A stretch of DNA of 26,195 nt from Chloroflexota bacterium (GTDB lineage Bacteria; Chloroflexota; Anaerolineae; Aggregatilineales; Phototrophicaceae): contig JAPOYU010000096.1 of assembly GCA_026706395.1 (NCBI GenBank), positions 1 to 26,195 of the forward strand, in the 5' to 3' direction. Each line of letters starts with the position of its first letter. The first letter of the stretch is position 1. Shown here piece after piece: positions 1 through 8,323 of this stretch. A model generated the notes under the pieces. The model saw only the letters and a program-made list of their open reading frames with translations, did no database searches and was not told the DNA's origin. The position numbers and the translations under genes are program-made.

Positions 1-607
1 ACTGTCTCATGCGCTCAATCTCGGCTCTCAGCGGATTCCGTCCTCGGATTTCCGCTTTCGCCGCCCGACCGAGGGGGTACCCCCCCCCGTATCTATACTG
101 TGTCTATACACTTGCCGATTTACCGGGTCAGCAAGGGGTTTTTCAGGACTCTATGGCGCCGGCTCGCATGCAAACGAAAATCATACCGGCGGCCCCCAGC
201 CTATTGTCCGTTTCGGCCAGAAACTATGCCTACTATCCGAAAAAAATTTTTCTTTGTCCGACAATGGACAATGTCGGACAATGCGCAAACGCAAAGCTAA
301 CAATCGCTCCGCCAATTGCTGCTCGCTCGCGAATCGCCATAGTGCCGGGATACAGCGGGAAATGATCAGGACGAACCGCGGACGCGGGCTGGAATCAAAC
401 GCCAGGCCGCCAGTATCGGACAAGCCTTGTAGGGGCGACTGACGGGCTGTGTCCACGCGCCCCTGTGTGTCGCCCGAAAATGGCCGTAAGAGGCGCATGT
501 GTTATGGCAAATTCTTGCCCGGCAAAAAGGTGTCCGCTCCTCAGTCCGTTCCGGGAATTCCGCCCTCCGTTGAGCCGGGGGACTGAGGGGGGAACAGAGA
601 CTGGGGA
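1..607. other. Non-coding stretch upstream of the sugar kinase
   Basis: No convincing gene is seen here. The open frames present (for example 9-365 on the plus strand and 181-498 on the minus strand) have low-complexity, Arg/Pro/Ala-rich translations, no recognisable motif and mutual overlap. Visible structure includes a 12-bp palindrome GGGGGTACCCCC at 73-84 that runs into a C tract, and the 7-mer TCTATAC twice at an 11-bp interval (92-98 and 103-109). The heptamer TTGTCCG or its complement occurs at 204-210, 254-260, 275-281 and 417-423. No strong promoter for the downstream kinase could be assigned. Confidence 0.6.
254..281. repeat. Perfect 10-bp inverted repeat, 8-bp spacer
   Basis: TTGTCCGACA at 254-263 and TGTCGGACAA at 272-281 are exact reverse complements around the spacer ATGGACAA. 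There is no T tract after the second arm, so it does not look like an intrinsic terminator. A dimeric regulator operator is the simplest reading. A further half-arm TTGTCCG lies about 45 bp upstream and another, inverted, about 136 bp downstream. The binding protein is unknown. Confidence 0.55.
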
Positions 608-2068
608 ATGGCGGCGCCGATGACTCTGCTTGTTATCGATCTGGGCAGTTCATCCGTCCGGGCATTGCTCTTAGATGATTCGGTGCATCTGATCGACGGA
701 TCCATCCACAGCCGGCGCTACGACTTTGATACTGATGGGTCCGGCCGGGCGACGACCGATGCCCTCGCCTTGCAAAGCCTGGTGGAAAGCTGCATCGACG
801 GGGTATTGCAGCATCCGGCCGCGGCGGCGATACGCGCCCTGGGCATGGCGACCTTCGTCGGCAATTGGCTGGGCCTGGACGCCGCGGAGAGCCCCTGTAC
901 TCCGCTCATGACCTACGCCGATACATCGGGTGATTCCGAGATTCCGACTCTGCTGGACCGGCTTGGCGGCGATGCCGACGCCTATCACCAGGCGACCGGC
1001 TGCATGCTCCACTCCGCTTATTTGCCGGCGCAATTCGCCCGCATCCGGCGCAGCCGTCCCGCTTTCCGCGAGCCGATCAAAAGCATCTGCGATATCGGCA
1101 GCTTTCTTTATCGCCAATGGTTCAAGCCTGACGTGCCGGTGAGCCTGTCCGTCGCGAGCTGGTCCGGCTTGCTGGATACGCGGCGGCGCGGCTGGCATTG
1201 GGATTATGCCCGGCTCTTGCTCGGCGCGGAATTCTTGGACAAGCTGCCGCCCCTCGCCGACTACGACAGCGTACTATCGGGCCTGAACGCAAACTACGCG
1301 TCTCGCTGGCCCCGGCTGCGCGACGTCCCTTTCTTTCCCGCCCTGGGCGATGGCGCGGCTGCCAACATCGGCTCCGGCGCGGTCGATTCCCGCCATATCG
1401 GGCTGACCATCGGCACCACTTCCGCGCTGCGCGCAATAAAGGACGTTGAGCGCGTGCCGCTGGGGCTTTGGCGTTACCTGGTCTGTGCCGATATGCCCCT
1501 TGTCGGCGGCGCAACCAGTGAAGGCGGCAACGTCTATCAATGGGTGATGGCTGACCTGCTGCGCGAAGCCGGCAGGCTCGATGCGGAATTGGCGGAGCGC
1601 GAGGCCGACTGTCACGGGCTGACCGTGCTGCCCCTGCTGGCCGGCGAGCGCAGTCCGGGCTGGGGGCAGAATGCGGCCGGCACGATCCATGGCATACGCC
1701 GGAACACGAGCCGCCTCGATATCTTGCAGGCTCACCTCGAGGCGGTGGCGCTGCGTCTGTCGTTGATCTACGACCTGCTCAAAAGTGAAGGCGCCACAGT
1801 AATGGCTGGCGGCGGCGCGCTGGAATCATCAGGGGTCTGGGCGCAGATGATCGCGGACGCCTTTGATTCGCCGCTGCAGCTGCTGGCTGAAACCGAGATC
1901 ACCGCTCGCGGCGTCGCGCTGATGCTGCTCCGCAGCCTCGATGGAATCTCACCCGCGGACCAGCCTCCCTTGATCAGCCGCGTCGTTCAGCCCGATCCAT
2001 CTGCCGTCGCCAACCTGCGAGCGGCGCGCGAACGGCAGATCGACCTCTATCAGCGCCTCTACAGCTAA
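608..2068 (+). CDS. FGGY-family carbohydrate kinase (gluconokinase-like)
   Basis: Predicted cytoplasmic sugar kinase that phosphorylates a sugar or sugar acid with ATP. The 486-residue length is normal for the FGGY family. The N-terminal phosphate-binding strand DLGSSSVRAL is at residues 11-20. The likely catalytic base is Asp248 in ALGDGAAANIG, the second-domain phosphate motif TIGTTSALRA is at 268-277, and the adenosine motif AGGGALESSGVWAQ lies near residue 398. The TYADTSG segment and the EGGNVYQWV segment are of the kind seen in gluconokinase/xylulokinase members, but substrate cannot be fixed from sequence. ATG 608 follows a purine-rich GAGGGGGG stretch at about 11 bases; an in-frame ATG at 620 is possible. 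The stop codon overlaps the stop of the convergent dehydratase, so there is no room for a private terminator. Confidence 0.88.
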   Translation: MAAPMTLLVIDLGSSSVRALLLDDSVHLIDGSIHSRRYDFDTDGSGRATTDALALQSLVESCIDGVLQHPAAAAIRALGMATFVGNWLGLDAAESPCTPLMTYADTSGDSEIPTLLDRLGGDADAYHQATGCMLHSAYLPAQFARIRRSRPAFREPIKSICDIGSFLYRQWFKPDVPVSLSVASWSGLLDTRRRGWHWDYARLLLGAEFLDKLPPLADYDSVLSGLNANYASRWPRLRDVPFFPALGDGAAANIGSGAVDSRHIGLTIGTTSALRAIKDVERVPLGLWRYLVCADMPLVGGATSEGGNVYQWVMADLLREAGRLDAELAEREADCHGLTVLPLLAGERSPGWGQNAAGTIHGIRRNTSRLDILQAHLEAVALRLSLIYDLLKSEGATVMAGGGALESSGVWAQMIADAFDSPLQLLAETEITARGVALMLLRSLDGISPADQPPLISRVVQPDPSAVANLRAARERQIDLYQRLYS

Positions 2069-3030
2069 CCGTTCTGCGCTTCCAGCAGCCGAGCATAGTG
2101 CGCCACATCCTTGGCCGAATCGTTGCAGCCGCAGATCAGCAACACCAACTCGGCTTCCGCAGACAGGCGTTCTTTGATCGTCTCGGCGGCGGCGAGTGTG
2201 CTGGCGGCGGCCAACTCCGGGCAGATCCCCTCGTCTCGAATGAGACGCTGCTGCGCCGCGATCATATCCAGGTCGCTGACGAGAACGAGGTCTTCCAAAT
2301 GCTCGCGGCACACATCCAGCGCCGCCCGCCCGACGAAAGGCGCGCCCAGCGTTTTCGACAGCGACGCCGGCTTGATGTTAACGATGGCGCCGGCCTCCAG
2401 GGCGCGCTTCATGGTCGGCGCCGCCTCCGGTTCCACGCCCCAGACGCGTACGGCCGGCTTCACGGCTTTCAGCGCCGCGATGATGCCGGCGATAAGCCCG
2501 CCGCCGCCGATACTGACGATGATGTCCGTAATCTCCGGGCAGTCGTCCATGATTTCCAGCGCCACTACCGCGTTACCGGCGATCTGCGCCGGGCTGTCGA
2601 AGGGATGCAGTGCGGTACGTCCGTTTGCCACCCACTCATCGGCTCGCGAGAATGCCGCGACCGCATCGGGCAGCAGCTCGACCGTAGCGCCATATTCTCG
2701 CGTCGCGTCGATCGAAGCACCCGGCGCGTTTTCCGGCATGCATACAATCGCATCGACGCCGAGCACGCCACTGCAGTAACCAACCGCCCGGGCGAAGTTG
2801 CCGCCGCTGACCGCCACGACGCCGCGACCGAGCACATCCGGGCCCAGTTCAAGCATCTGATAGAAAGCGCCGCGCGTCTTGAACGAGCCGCTGTGCTGCC
2901 GCATCTCCAGTTTCAACTGCACGTTAAGGCCGAGCTGCGCGCCAAGCAGGGCCGATCGCCTCTGTGGCGTGCGGATGGTGTATTCCTCGACCGTTGCCGC
3001 CGCCATCTGAATGTCTTTCAGTGTGACCAT
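2065..3030 (-). CDS. PLP-dependent threonine/serine dehydratase family protein
   Basis: A 321-residue fold-type II PLP enzyme of the threonine ammonia-lyase/serine racemase group, expected to convert threonine or a related hydroxy-amino acid to a 2-oxo acid plus ammonia. The Schiff-base lysine is Lys51 in SGSFKTRGAF, and the phosphate-binding glycine loop SIGGGGLIAGI is at 173-183. There is no C-terminal ACT regulatory domain, so it resembles catabolic rather than biosynthetic enzymes. ATG 3030 is chosen because the protein then starts at the usual family N-terminus; a 58-residue upstream extension is Ser/Arg-rich and overlaps the neighbouring gene. Oddities: the usual S-x-GNHAQ loop reads SGGNFARAV, and the C-terminal cofactor-ring site reads LICGCND, so the substrate may differ from threonine. 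It lies 34 bp after the hydrolase on the same strand and may be co-transcribed with it. Confidence 0.85.
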   Translation of the reverse strand: MVTLKDIQMAAATVEEYTIRTPQRRSALLGAQLGLNVQLKLEMRQHSGSFKTRGAFYQMLELGPDVLGRGVVAVSGGNFARAVGYCSGVLGVDAIVCMPENAPGASIDATREYGATVELLPDAVAAFSRADEWVANGRTALHPFDSPAQIAGNAVVALEIMDDCPEITDIIVSIGGGGLIAGIIAALKAVKPAVRVWGVEPEAAPTMKRALEAGAIVNIKPASLSKTLGAPFVGRAALDVCREHLEDLVLVSDLDMIAAQQRLIRDEGICPELAAASTLAAAETIKERLSAEAELVLLICGCNDSAKDVAHYARLLEAQNG

Positions 3031-3064
3031 AGTCAACTCACGCTCATACGCTCTTGACTGCGCC

Positions 3065-4570
3065 CTATTCGAATTCGATCGCGGGGATGGAGGCGATGCA
3101 ACTGCTATCCGGTTCCTGCAGCGGCTCGTCGATGAATGCCAGAGCGATGCGTACGCCGCAGTGATGCGACCGCAAGACACCGTGGCCGACATGCGGCAGC
3201 ACAAAGCTGAACGAGGCGGTCAAGGCGGCCTCCGCCTGATCGGCATAGGACGGCGGCGTGATCGGGTCATAGTCGCCGGAAAGCAAGAGCGCGGGCACAT
3301 TGCTTCGTACCGGGCTATTGGCAATCGCCGGTCGCGCTTTTGCGCGGAATATGTCGCATAGTCTGCCCAAGGTCTCCGTCCCCTCGACCGGGTAGCGCAA
3401 GTAGCCGCCTAGATGCGGGTATTCGTCCAGCATGCCGGCGTAGTTTCGGTTCGGCGCCGAACCGTATTCTTCCTGGCATTGCACCGTATAGTGCATGCCG
3501 AGGCTTAGCCCGGTCATGGCGGCTTCGGAAGTGGCGCCGACGCGCGCCGCATCCTCCGATCTACCCCGCGCCAATTCATAGATCAAGCGCGGGATCATCT
3601 CAATCGAACCGTTCTCGTAGAGCCAGTTGAAGACCCAATCGTAGAGCCGGTAGCCACTGATCTCTATGTTCAACTCGTTGTAGCGCGACGGTTTGATCGT
3701 CGCCATCACCGGCTCTTGATTCAAGCGCTCGTAGAGCCGATAGAACACGTCTTTGAGATTGGGATAGCGGCTGTTGCAGCTCTGAGATTCCTCGCAGGCG
3801 GCGAAGAGCACGCCCAGGGCCCGTTCGCCGTTGTAATAGGAATCGAGATAGATATCGGCTTGTGGCGGGTAGACTGAATCCAGAATGACGCTGCGCAAAA
3901 CCTGCGGATAATCCCGCATCATCGTCAGCGCCAGCCGCGAGCCGTAGGAGACGCCGACCAGGTTCCACTCCTCATATCCCAAAGCCAGCAAGACGTTGAC
4001 GACATCGCGGGCGATATTCTCGCTATGGAAGGTCGCGAATTGCACGCCCTTGTTCGAAAGACGGCTGTGGCAGTCGGTCAGGATCTCGAGTATCAGCTCA
4101 GCGTAATCGGCATGATGGCTCTGCAGGATTTCATCCAGGCGGAACAGCGCCTCACGACAATATAGCGGCGGATTGGATAGCCCGGTGCCGCGCTGGTCGA
4201 TCACGATGATATCCCGGTCGCCGGCGAAGGCGCGCAGATACTTGCGAAACGAGATATTCAACAGTTGCGAGCCGCTGCTGCCCGGTCCGCCAACCAGATA
4301 CACCAGGGGATCGGGTTTTGGGTTCGCGTTGCGGCTGTGTATCAAGGAATAGAAGATTTCTACATTGCCAGCGTTGGGCCGGCCATAATCTTGCGGCAAG
4401 GTCACATAACCGCAGCGCGTGATATAGCCGGGCGGGCTGGCTATACACTCGGCGCCCTCGTGACTGCCCTGCGCGCTCGCGCCAGTGACCACGATGCAGA
4501 GTAACGCCGCCGTGAAAACAAGTCTGGCTATCATGCCCCCATCCCGCGCTGGTTTACTCAAGTTAAACAT
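3065..4570 (-). CDS. Exported alpha/beta hydrolase (TAP-like proline aminopeptidase/tripeptidyl peptidase family)
   Basis: Serine hydrolase of the alpha/beta-hydrolase plus TAP-like C-terminal type, which commonly releases N-terminal residues or short peptides from peptides outside the membrane. An N-terminal signal sequence is visible (hydrophobic core around residues 14-31, possible cleavage after ASAQ). The oxyanion-hole region VGGPGSSGSQLL is at 93-104 and DQRGTGLSNPP at 125-135. The nucleophile is Ser208 in GVSYGSR, with the acid Asp435 in GDYDPITPP and His463 in HVGHGVL. The C-terminal part carries several cysteines, fitting an extracytoplasmic protein. A start at 4534 (MIARLVF) behind GGATGGGGG is an alternative that gives a tighter signal peptide. 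Substrate specificity is not determined. Confidence 0.87.
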   Translation of the reverse strand: MFNLSKPARDGGMIARLVFTAALLCIVVTGASAQGSHEGAECIASPPGYITRCGYVTLPQDYGRPNAGNVEIFYSLIHSRNANPKPDPLVYLVGGPGSSGSQLLNISFRKYLRAFAGDRDIIVIDQRGTGLSNPPLYCREALFRLDEILQSHHADYAELILEILTDCHSRLSNKGVQFATFHSENIARDVVNVLLALGYEEWNLVGVSYGSRLALTMMRDYPQVLRSVILDSVYPPQADIYLDSYYNGERALGVLFAACEESQSCNSRYPNLKDVFYRLYERLNQEPVMATIKPSRYNELNIEISGYRLYDWVFNWLYENGSIEMIPRLIYELARGRSEDAARVGATSEAAMTGLSLGMHYTVQCQEEYGSAPNRNYAGMLDEYPHLGGYLRYPVEGTETLGRLCDIFRAKARPAIANSPVRSNVPALLLSGDYDPITPPSYADQAEAALTASFSFVLPHVGHGVLRSHHCGVRIALAFIDEPLQEPDSSCIASIPAIEFE

Positions 4571-4604
4571 ATTCCGCCGTGCAAATCAAAGTTTCGCCGG
4601 CGCT

Positions 4605-4633
4605 TTTCCATTATCGCCCCCCTGAACTATAAT
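4605..4633 (+). promoter_or_regulatory. Promoter of the membrane glycoside hydrolase, probably leaderless
   Basis: A perfect -10 TATAAT lies at 4628-4633 and a -35-like TTTCCA at 4605-4610 (four of six consensus positions), with a 17-bp spacer. The first base expected to be transcribed, about 7-8 bp after the -10, coincides with ATG 4641. The in-frame ATG at 4632 lies inside the -10 box and is therefore unlikely to be used. Confidence 0.6.
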
Positions 4634-4640
4634 GCGCCGC

Positions 4641-6365
4641 ATGACCGAGGCAGTACCAGATATTCGCCGTTCTCTGCGCTGGCGCGCCACCATCATCGTA
4701 ATTCTTGCGCTTGCTTTCGCGCTGCTGCTGGCGCTCGACCTGCGGCACAAAGGATTGGCCTGGCAATTTCTTTGGTCTCAGACGGGCGAAGAAGAAGCGC
4801 CCGGTCAAATTCGCGGCATTGTCGAAGTGGCCGGCAACCTCATTCGCGCCCCTCTCGCGACCGAGCCGATGTCTCCGATCAAGCACAAAGCCGAAGTGCC
4901 CTATGGGATCAATACCTTCTTGGAGCAAGAAGTGGAAGGACCCAAGATCGAGGCGATGCTGAAAATGATCAGCGAGGCCGGCTTCGTCTGGCTGCGGCAG
5001 GAATTCCCCTGGGAAGACCTCGAGTTCGACGGGCGCGGGCAATACAGCGTTTCTCGCGATCTGAACGGCGACGGAAAACCCGATGTGCCCGATACCTGGC
5101 TGAAATACGACCGTATCGTCGACCTTACCGAAGCCTATGGCTTGCGCCTGATGGTCCGCCTGAGCAACCCGCCCGTCTGGTCGCGCGCGGATCCGGACGC
5201 CGGCGACCGCGCCCCGCCGGATGACTTGCAGGACTATGCCAATTATGCTATCGCTGTGGCAGAGCGTTACCGTGGACGCATCAGCCACTATCAGATCTGG
5301 AACGAGCCGAATATCTATCCAGAATGGGGCAACCGCCCGATCGACCCGGCTGGCTATGCGGAATTGCTCTGCCGCGCGTATGCCGCGCTGAAAGCGGTCG
5401 ACCCGGATATTGTGATCATCAGCGGCGCTATCGCCCCGACCATCGCCCTGGATGTCTCGCGGGACTTGAGCGACCTGGTGTTTTTGCAGGCGCTATACGA
5501 TCACGGCGGCGGCGAATGCTTTGACGTGCTATCGGCGCAGGGTTATGGTTTGCGCAGCGGGCCGACCGACCGGCGCCTCCGCGCGACCAGCGTCAATGTC
5601 GCCCGCCATACTTATTACCGCGACATCATGGTGCGCAATGGCGACGCCCACAAACCGATCTGGCTCAGCGAAGCCGCCTGGAACGCCACCCTCGATGCCG
5701 AGCTGCCGCCCGAGCAGATCTCGCTTTACAGCAATTATGGCAATGTGACACAGGAACAAGCGGGCCGCTACATGCCTGTGCTTTATGACCGGATACAACA
5801 GGAGTGGGCTTGGGTCGGCAATGTCATGTACTGGTTTTTCACGCGGAAAGACCCTTTCGAAGCTGACCAGGCATTCTATTACTTCCGCATGGCGGAGCCG
5901 GACTATCAGCCCGAGAAGCCAACTTTTACGCCGCTGCCCGTCTATAAGAGCGTCAGGGACTATATCAATCAGCAGCAGCCGGTCCTGTATCGCGGCAGGC
6001 ATCAAGCCGAGACCTGGCAAATCCAATCCGGCGGCAGCCTGGTGGCCGACGACAATGCGCGCTTTCAGCAAGCTGTCGTGTTGGAATCTCCGCTCGAGTT
6101 CACAGCGCATGGAACCGCTGTAGACATCCGCTGGCGACCGGCTGACGGCGATTCTTCTCGCTGGCGTGTTTCTCACATTCCGCTCTCGGGGGACCTGGCG
6201 CGGACGCAGGAAATCGCCTTCGGCGAGGCGCCGCTCATTGTGGACGAGATCGCTGTATATGATCGAGGCCGAAATCGTCTGCTCTTATGGCTGGCGCTGG
6301 GCTTGGCTGGCGCAGTGCTCGTACTAGGAACCATTCTGTTGACGCTGCGAGAGCGTTTGCGATGA
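4641..6365 (+). CDS. Membrane-anchored glycoside hydrolase (GH39/GH5-like TIM barrel)
   Basis: Predicted extracytoplasmic glycosidase tethered at both ends: hydrophobic segments at residues 17-33 and 547-567 of the 574-residue product. Between them is a clan GH-A-like barrel. The general acid/base is likely Glu222 in QIWNEPNIYPEW, and the nucleophile is likely Glu344 in PIWLSEAAWN. A beta-rich region follows at about 445-540. Residues 140-148 read DLNGDGKPD, a calcium-binding loop of dockerin/EF-hand form, inserted in the N-terminal part of the barrel. The exact GH family and substrate cannot be set; beta-xylosidase, glucanase or exopolysaccharide-processing roles are all possible. ATG 4641 is preferred to 4632 because 4632 lies inside the TATAAT box. 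The stop overlaps the next gene's start in ATGA, so the two are translationally coupled and probably act on the same glycan. Confidence 0.8.
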   Translation: MTEAVPDIRRSLRWRATIIVILALAFALLLALDLRHKGLAWQFLWSQTGEEEAPGQIRGIVEVAGNLIRAPLATEPMSPIKHKAEVPYGINTFLEQEVEGPKIEAMLKMISEAGFVWLRQEFPWEDLEFDGRGQYSVSRDLNGDGKPDVPDTWLKYDRIVDLTEAYGLRLMVRLSNPPVWSRADPDAGDRAPPDDLQDYANYAIAVAERYRGRISHYQIWNEPNIYPEWGNRPIDPAGYAELLCRAYAALKAVDPDIVIISGAIAPTIALDVSRDLSDLVFLQALYDHGGGECFDVLSAQGYGLRSGPTDRRLRATSVNVARHTYYRDIMVRNGDAHKPIWLSEAAWNATLDAELPPEQISLYSNYGNVTQEQAGRYMPVLYDRIQQEWAWVGNVMYWFFTRKDPFEADQAFYYFRMAEPDYQPEKPTFTPLPVYKSVRDYINQQQPVLYRGRHQAETWQIQSGGSLVADDNARFQQAVVLESPLEFTAHGTAVDIRWRPADGDSSRWRVSHIPLSGDLARTQEIAFGEAPLIVDEIAVYDRGRNRLLLWLALGLAGAVLVLGTILLTLRERLR

Positions 6366-8323
6366 TCGACGAATCGCAGCGCGCGCCGATATTGGGCACT
6401 TGGCAGGAGCGGCTGCTTCCAATCCTGCTGCTCGCCATACTCTTGCTGGCGACCGCCGTTCGCTTCCACCGTCTCGGCGAGCAGTCGCTCTGGTACGACG
6501 AAGGCGTCGCCTACGCCCATTCTCTGCGGACGCTGCCTGAGCTTATCCCGCTGCTCCAGCGCAATGTGCATGTCCCCGCCTATTTCACCTTGCTGAGTTG
6601 GTGGCAGGATTTGACCGGCTCATCCGAATTCGCCCTGCGCGCGCTGTCCGCGCTGTTCAGCATTGTCAGCGTCGCCTGGACTTACGCGCTGGGCAAACGC
6701 CTATTCCATCCAGGCGCGGGACTTGCAGCGGCGGCGCTGGTGGCTTTGAACAGCTTCAGCATCTATTACGCACAAGAGGCGCGCATGTACGCCATGCTTG
6801 CCGCAATCGCCGGCGGCAGCATGTGGCTTTTCGTCGGTCTCCATGTTTCACCGCCTAAACGCCGTTGGCTCTCCGTCATCGTTCTTGGCTTGCTTAACGG
6901 GCTGGGCCTGTATACCCACGTGGCGTACGCACTCATTATTTTGGCGCAGGCCGTTCTGGCCGCAATTTGGCTCGGATTATCGCATTATCGGGCGCGGCAA
7001 GATCAAGGCTTGACCAACCACGCCGTGACCCTGCTGATTCAATTCGCACTCTCCAATCTGCTGACCTTGCTGCTCTTCGCGCCCTGGCTGCCGGTATCGC
7101 TGCAGCAGATACTTGCCCAGCCCAACCTCGCGCAGGTGATGCCACTTGATCAGACGCTTCGACAGATTCTCGGCTACTTCGCATACGGCAACACTTTTGA
7201 ACTGAATTTTCGAGATATGACATTCTTCGTGTATGCCTTTTTGCTTTTCGGGTTGATTCCTGCCGTGATTCGTAGCCGGACGCTTTGGAATATCGCGCTG
7301 CCGGTCGTGTGGGTAATTGTCTCGATCGCCGTCTACTTGACTCTCGGCTTGACCACGCGCTATCTGCGTTTTCTGCTGCCGGCGCAGATGGCATTTGCGC
7401 TTTGGCTGGGGCGGGGCGTCTGGATGGCGTGGATGCTCCACAGGCGCCACAGGGTTGCGCGCTGGCGGGACAAAGCCAAGTTTGCCGTCGTGCTTGCCGC
7501 GGCCTTTTCTGCGCTGCCTTTAATTGGCAATTTGGGCTTGGTGTATCACGACAGCCGATTCCAGCGCGATGACGTCCGTGGATTGGTCGAACGTATCGAA
7601 TCGGAACTGCGGGAGGGCGATGCCGTGCTGGTCAGCGCAGCCGGGTTGCAGGAAGTCTTGAGTTACTATTACCGAGGCAACGCGCCCGTTTACGGCTTGC
7701 CGACGAGCGCGGACGCCGGTGATACTGCGTCAGCGGTGTTGCAGATAACGCTGATACACAGACGGATTTTCGCCATCTTTTATGGCAGCGAGGAGCAAGA
7801 TCCCAAGCGCGCGGTCGAAATCAATCTAAATGCGCATAGCTATCAAGCCAGCCAGGAATGGGTCGGCGATATACGTTTCGCCCGTTTTATCGTGCCCGAC
7901 GAGAGCTTTAACGAAAGGCACTCGCCGGACGCGCCCTTCGGTGATGTCATCCGCCTGGCTCACTACTGGACGAGCGCAAAGCCGGTTGCGCGCGGGGAAT
8001 ACTTGCTCGTGGGAATCTTCTGGCTGGCGAATGGCGTGCCTGAAACTCGCTACAAAGTCTTCGTGCAGCTGCTCGACTCGGAGGGCAGGCTCGTCGCGCA
8101 ACGGGATAGCGAACCCGCCGGAGGCACTTGGCCAACCATCTCTTGGGAAGCAGGATACAACTATTACGACTATCACGCTTTGCTAATACCGGAGACATTG
8201 CCCAGCGGTGACTATACATTGATCGCGGGACTCTACGACATCAACGATCCAGCGGCGCGTTTACCGGTCGGCGATAGCTCGTATGTCGAATTGGGAACAA
8301 TAGAAGTCGCTGATGCCGGCTAG
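6362..8323 (+). CDS. GT-C fold membrane glycosyltransferase (family 39/PMT-like)
   Basis: Polytopic inner-membrane protein of 653 residues, expected to transfer a sugar from a polyprenyl-phosphate donor to an envelope acceptor. The first transmembrane helix (20-33) is followed by the loop motif QSLWYDEGVAYA (41-52), whose Asp46/Glu47 occupy the usual GT-C catalytic position. The YYAQEARMYAML motif is at 135-146. About ten more hydrophobic helices follow to residue 395. The remainder is a soluble C-terminal region with an alpha/beta part and then a beta-sandwich-like part from about 530. ATG 6362 is chosen because it overlaps the upstream stop (ATGA); an earlier in-frame start at 6287 would overlap the hydrolase by 79 bp. 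The coupling suggests that synthesis and trimming of the same surface glycan are co-expressed. Its TAG stop shares CTAG with the convergent deaminase stop. Confidence 0.85.
   Translation: MIDESQRAPILGTWQERLLPILLLAILLLATAVRFHRLGEQSLWYDEGVAYAHSLRTLPELIPLLQRNVHVPAYFTLLSWWQDLTGSSEFALRALSALFSIVSVAWTYALGKRLFHPGAGLAAAALVALNSFSIYYAQEARMYAMLAAIAGGSMWLFVGLHVSPPKRRWLSVIVLGLLNGLGLYTHVAYALIILAQAVLAAIWLGLSHYRARQDQGLTNHAVTLLIQFALSNLLTLLLFAPWLPVSLQQILAQPNLAQVMPLDQTLRQILGYFAYGNTFELNFRDMTFFVYAFLLFGLIPAVIRSRTLWNIALPVVWVIVSIAVYLTLGLTTRYLRFLLPAQMAFALWLGRGVWMAWMLHRRHRVARWRDKAKFAVVLAAAFSALPLIGNLGLVYHDSRFQRDDVRGLVERIESELREGDAVLVSAAGLQEVLSYYYRGNAPVYGLPTSADAGDTASAVLQITLIHRRIFAIFYGSEEQDPKRAVEINLNAHSYQASQEWVGDIRFARFIVPDESFNERHSPDAPFGDVIRLAHYWTSAKPVARGEYLLVGIFWLANGVPETRYKVFVQLLDSEGRLVAQRDSEPAGGTWPTISWEAGYNYYDYHALLIPETLPSGDYTLIAGLYDINDPAARLPVGDSSYVELGTIEVADAG

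Noticed and set aside
73..88. GGGGGTACCCCC palindrome with C tract as a terminator
   Set aside because: The arms have almost no loop and no T tract follows on either strand.
9..365. 118-codon plus-strand open frame at the left edge
   Set aside because: No domain, unusual composition, overlaps other frames and the inverted repeat; no ribosome site identified.
2098..3057. 319-codon plus-strand open frame
   Set aside because: Antisense to the dehydratase with its intact PLP lysine and glycine loop; composition is Arg/Gln/His-rich shadow sequence.
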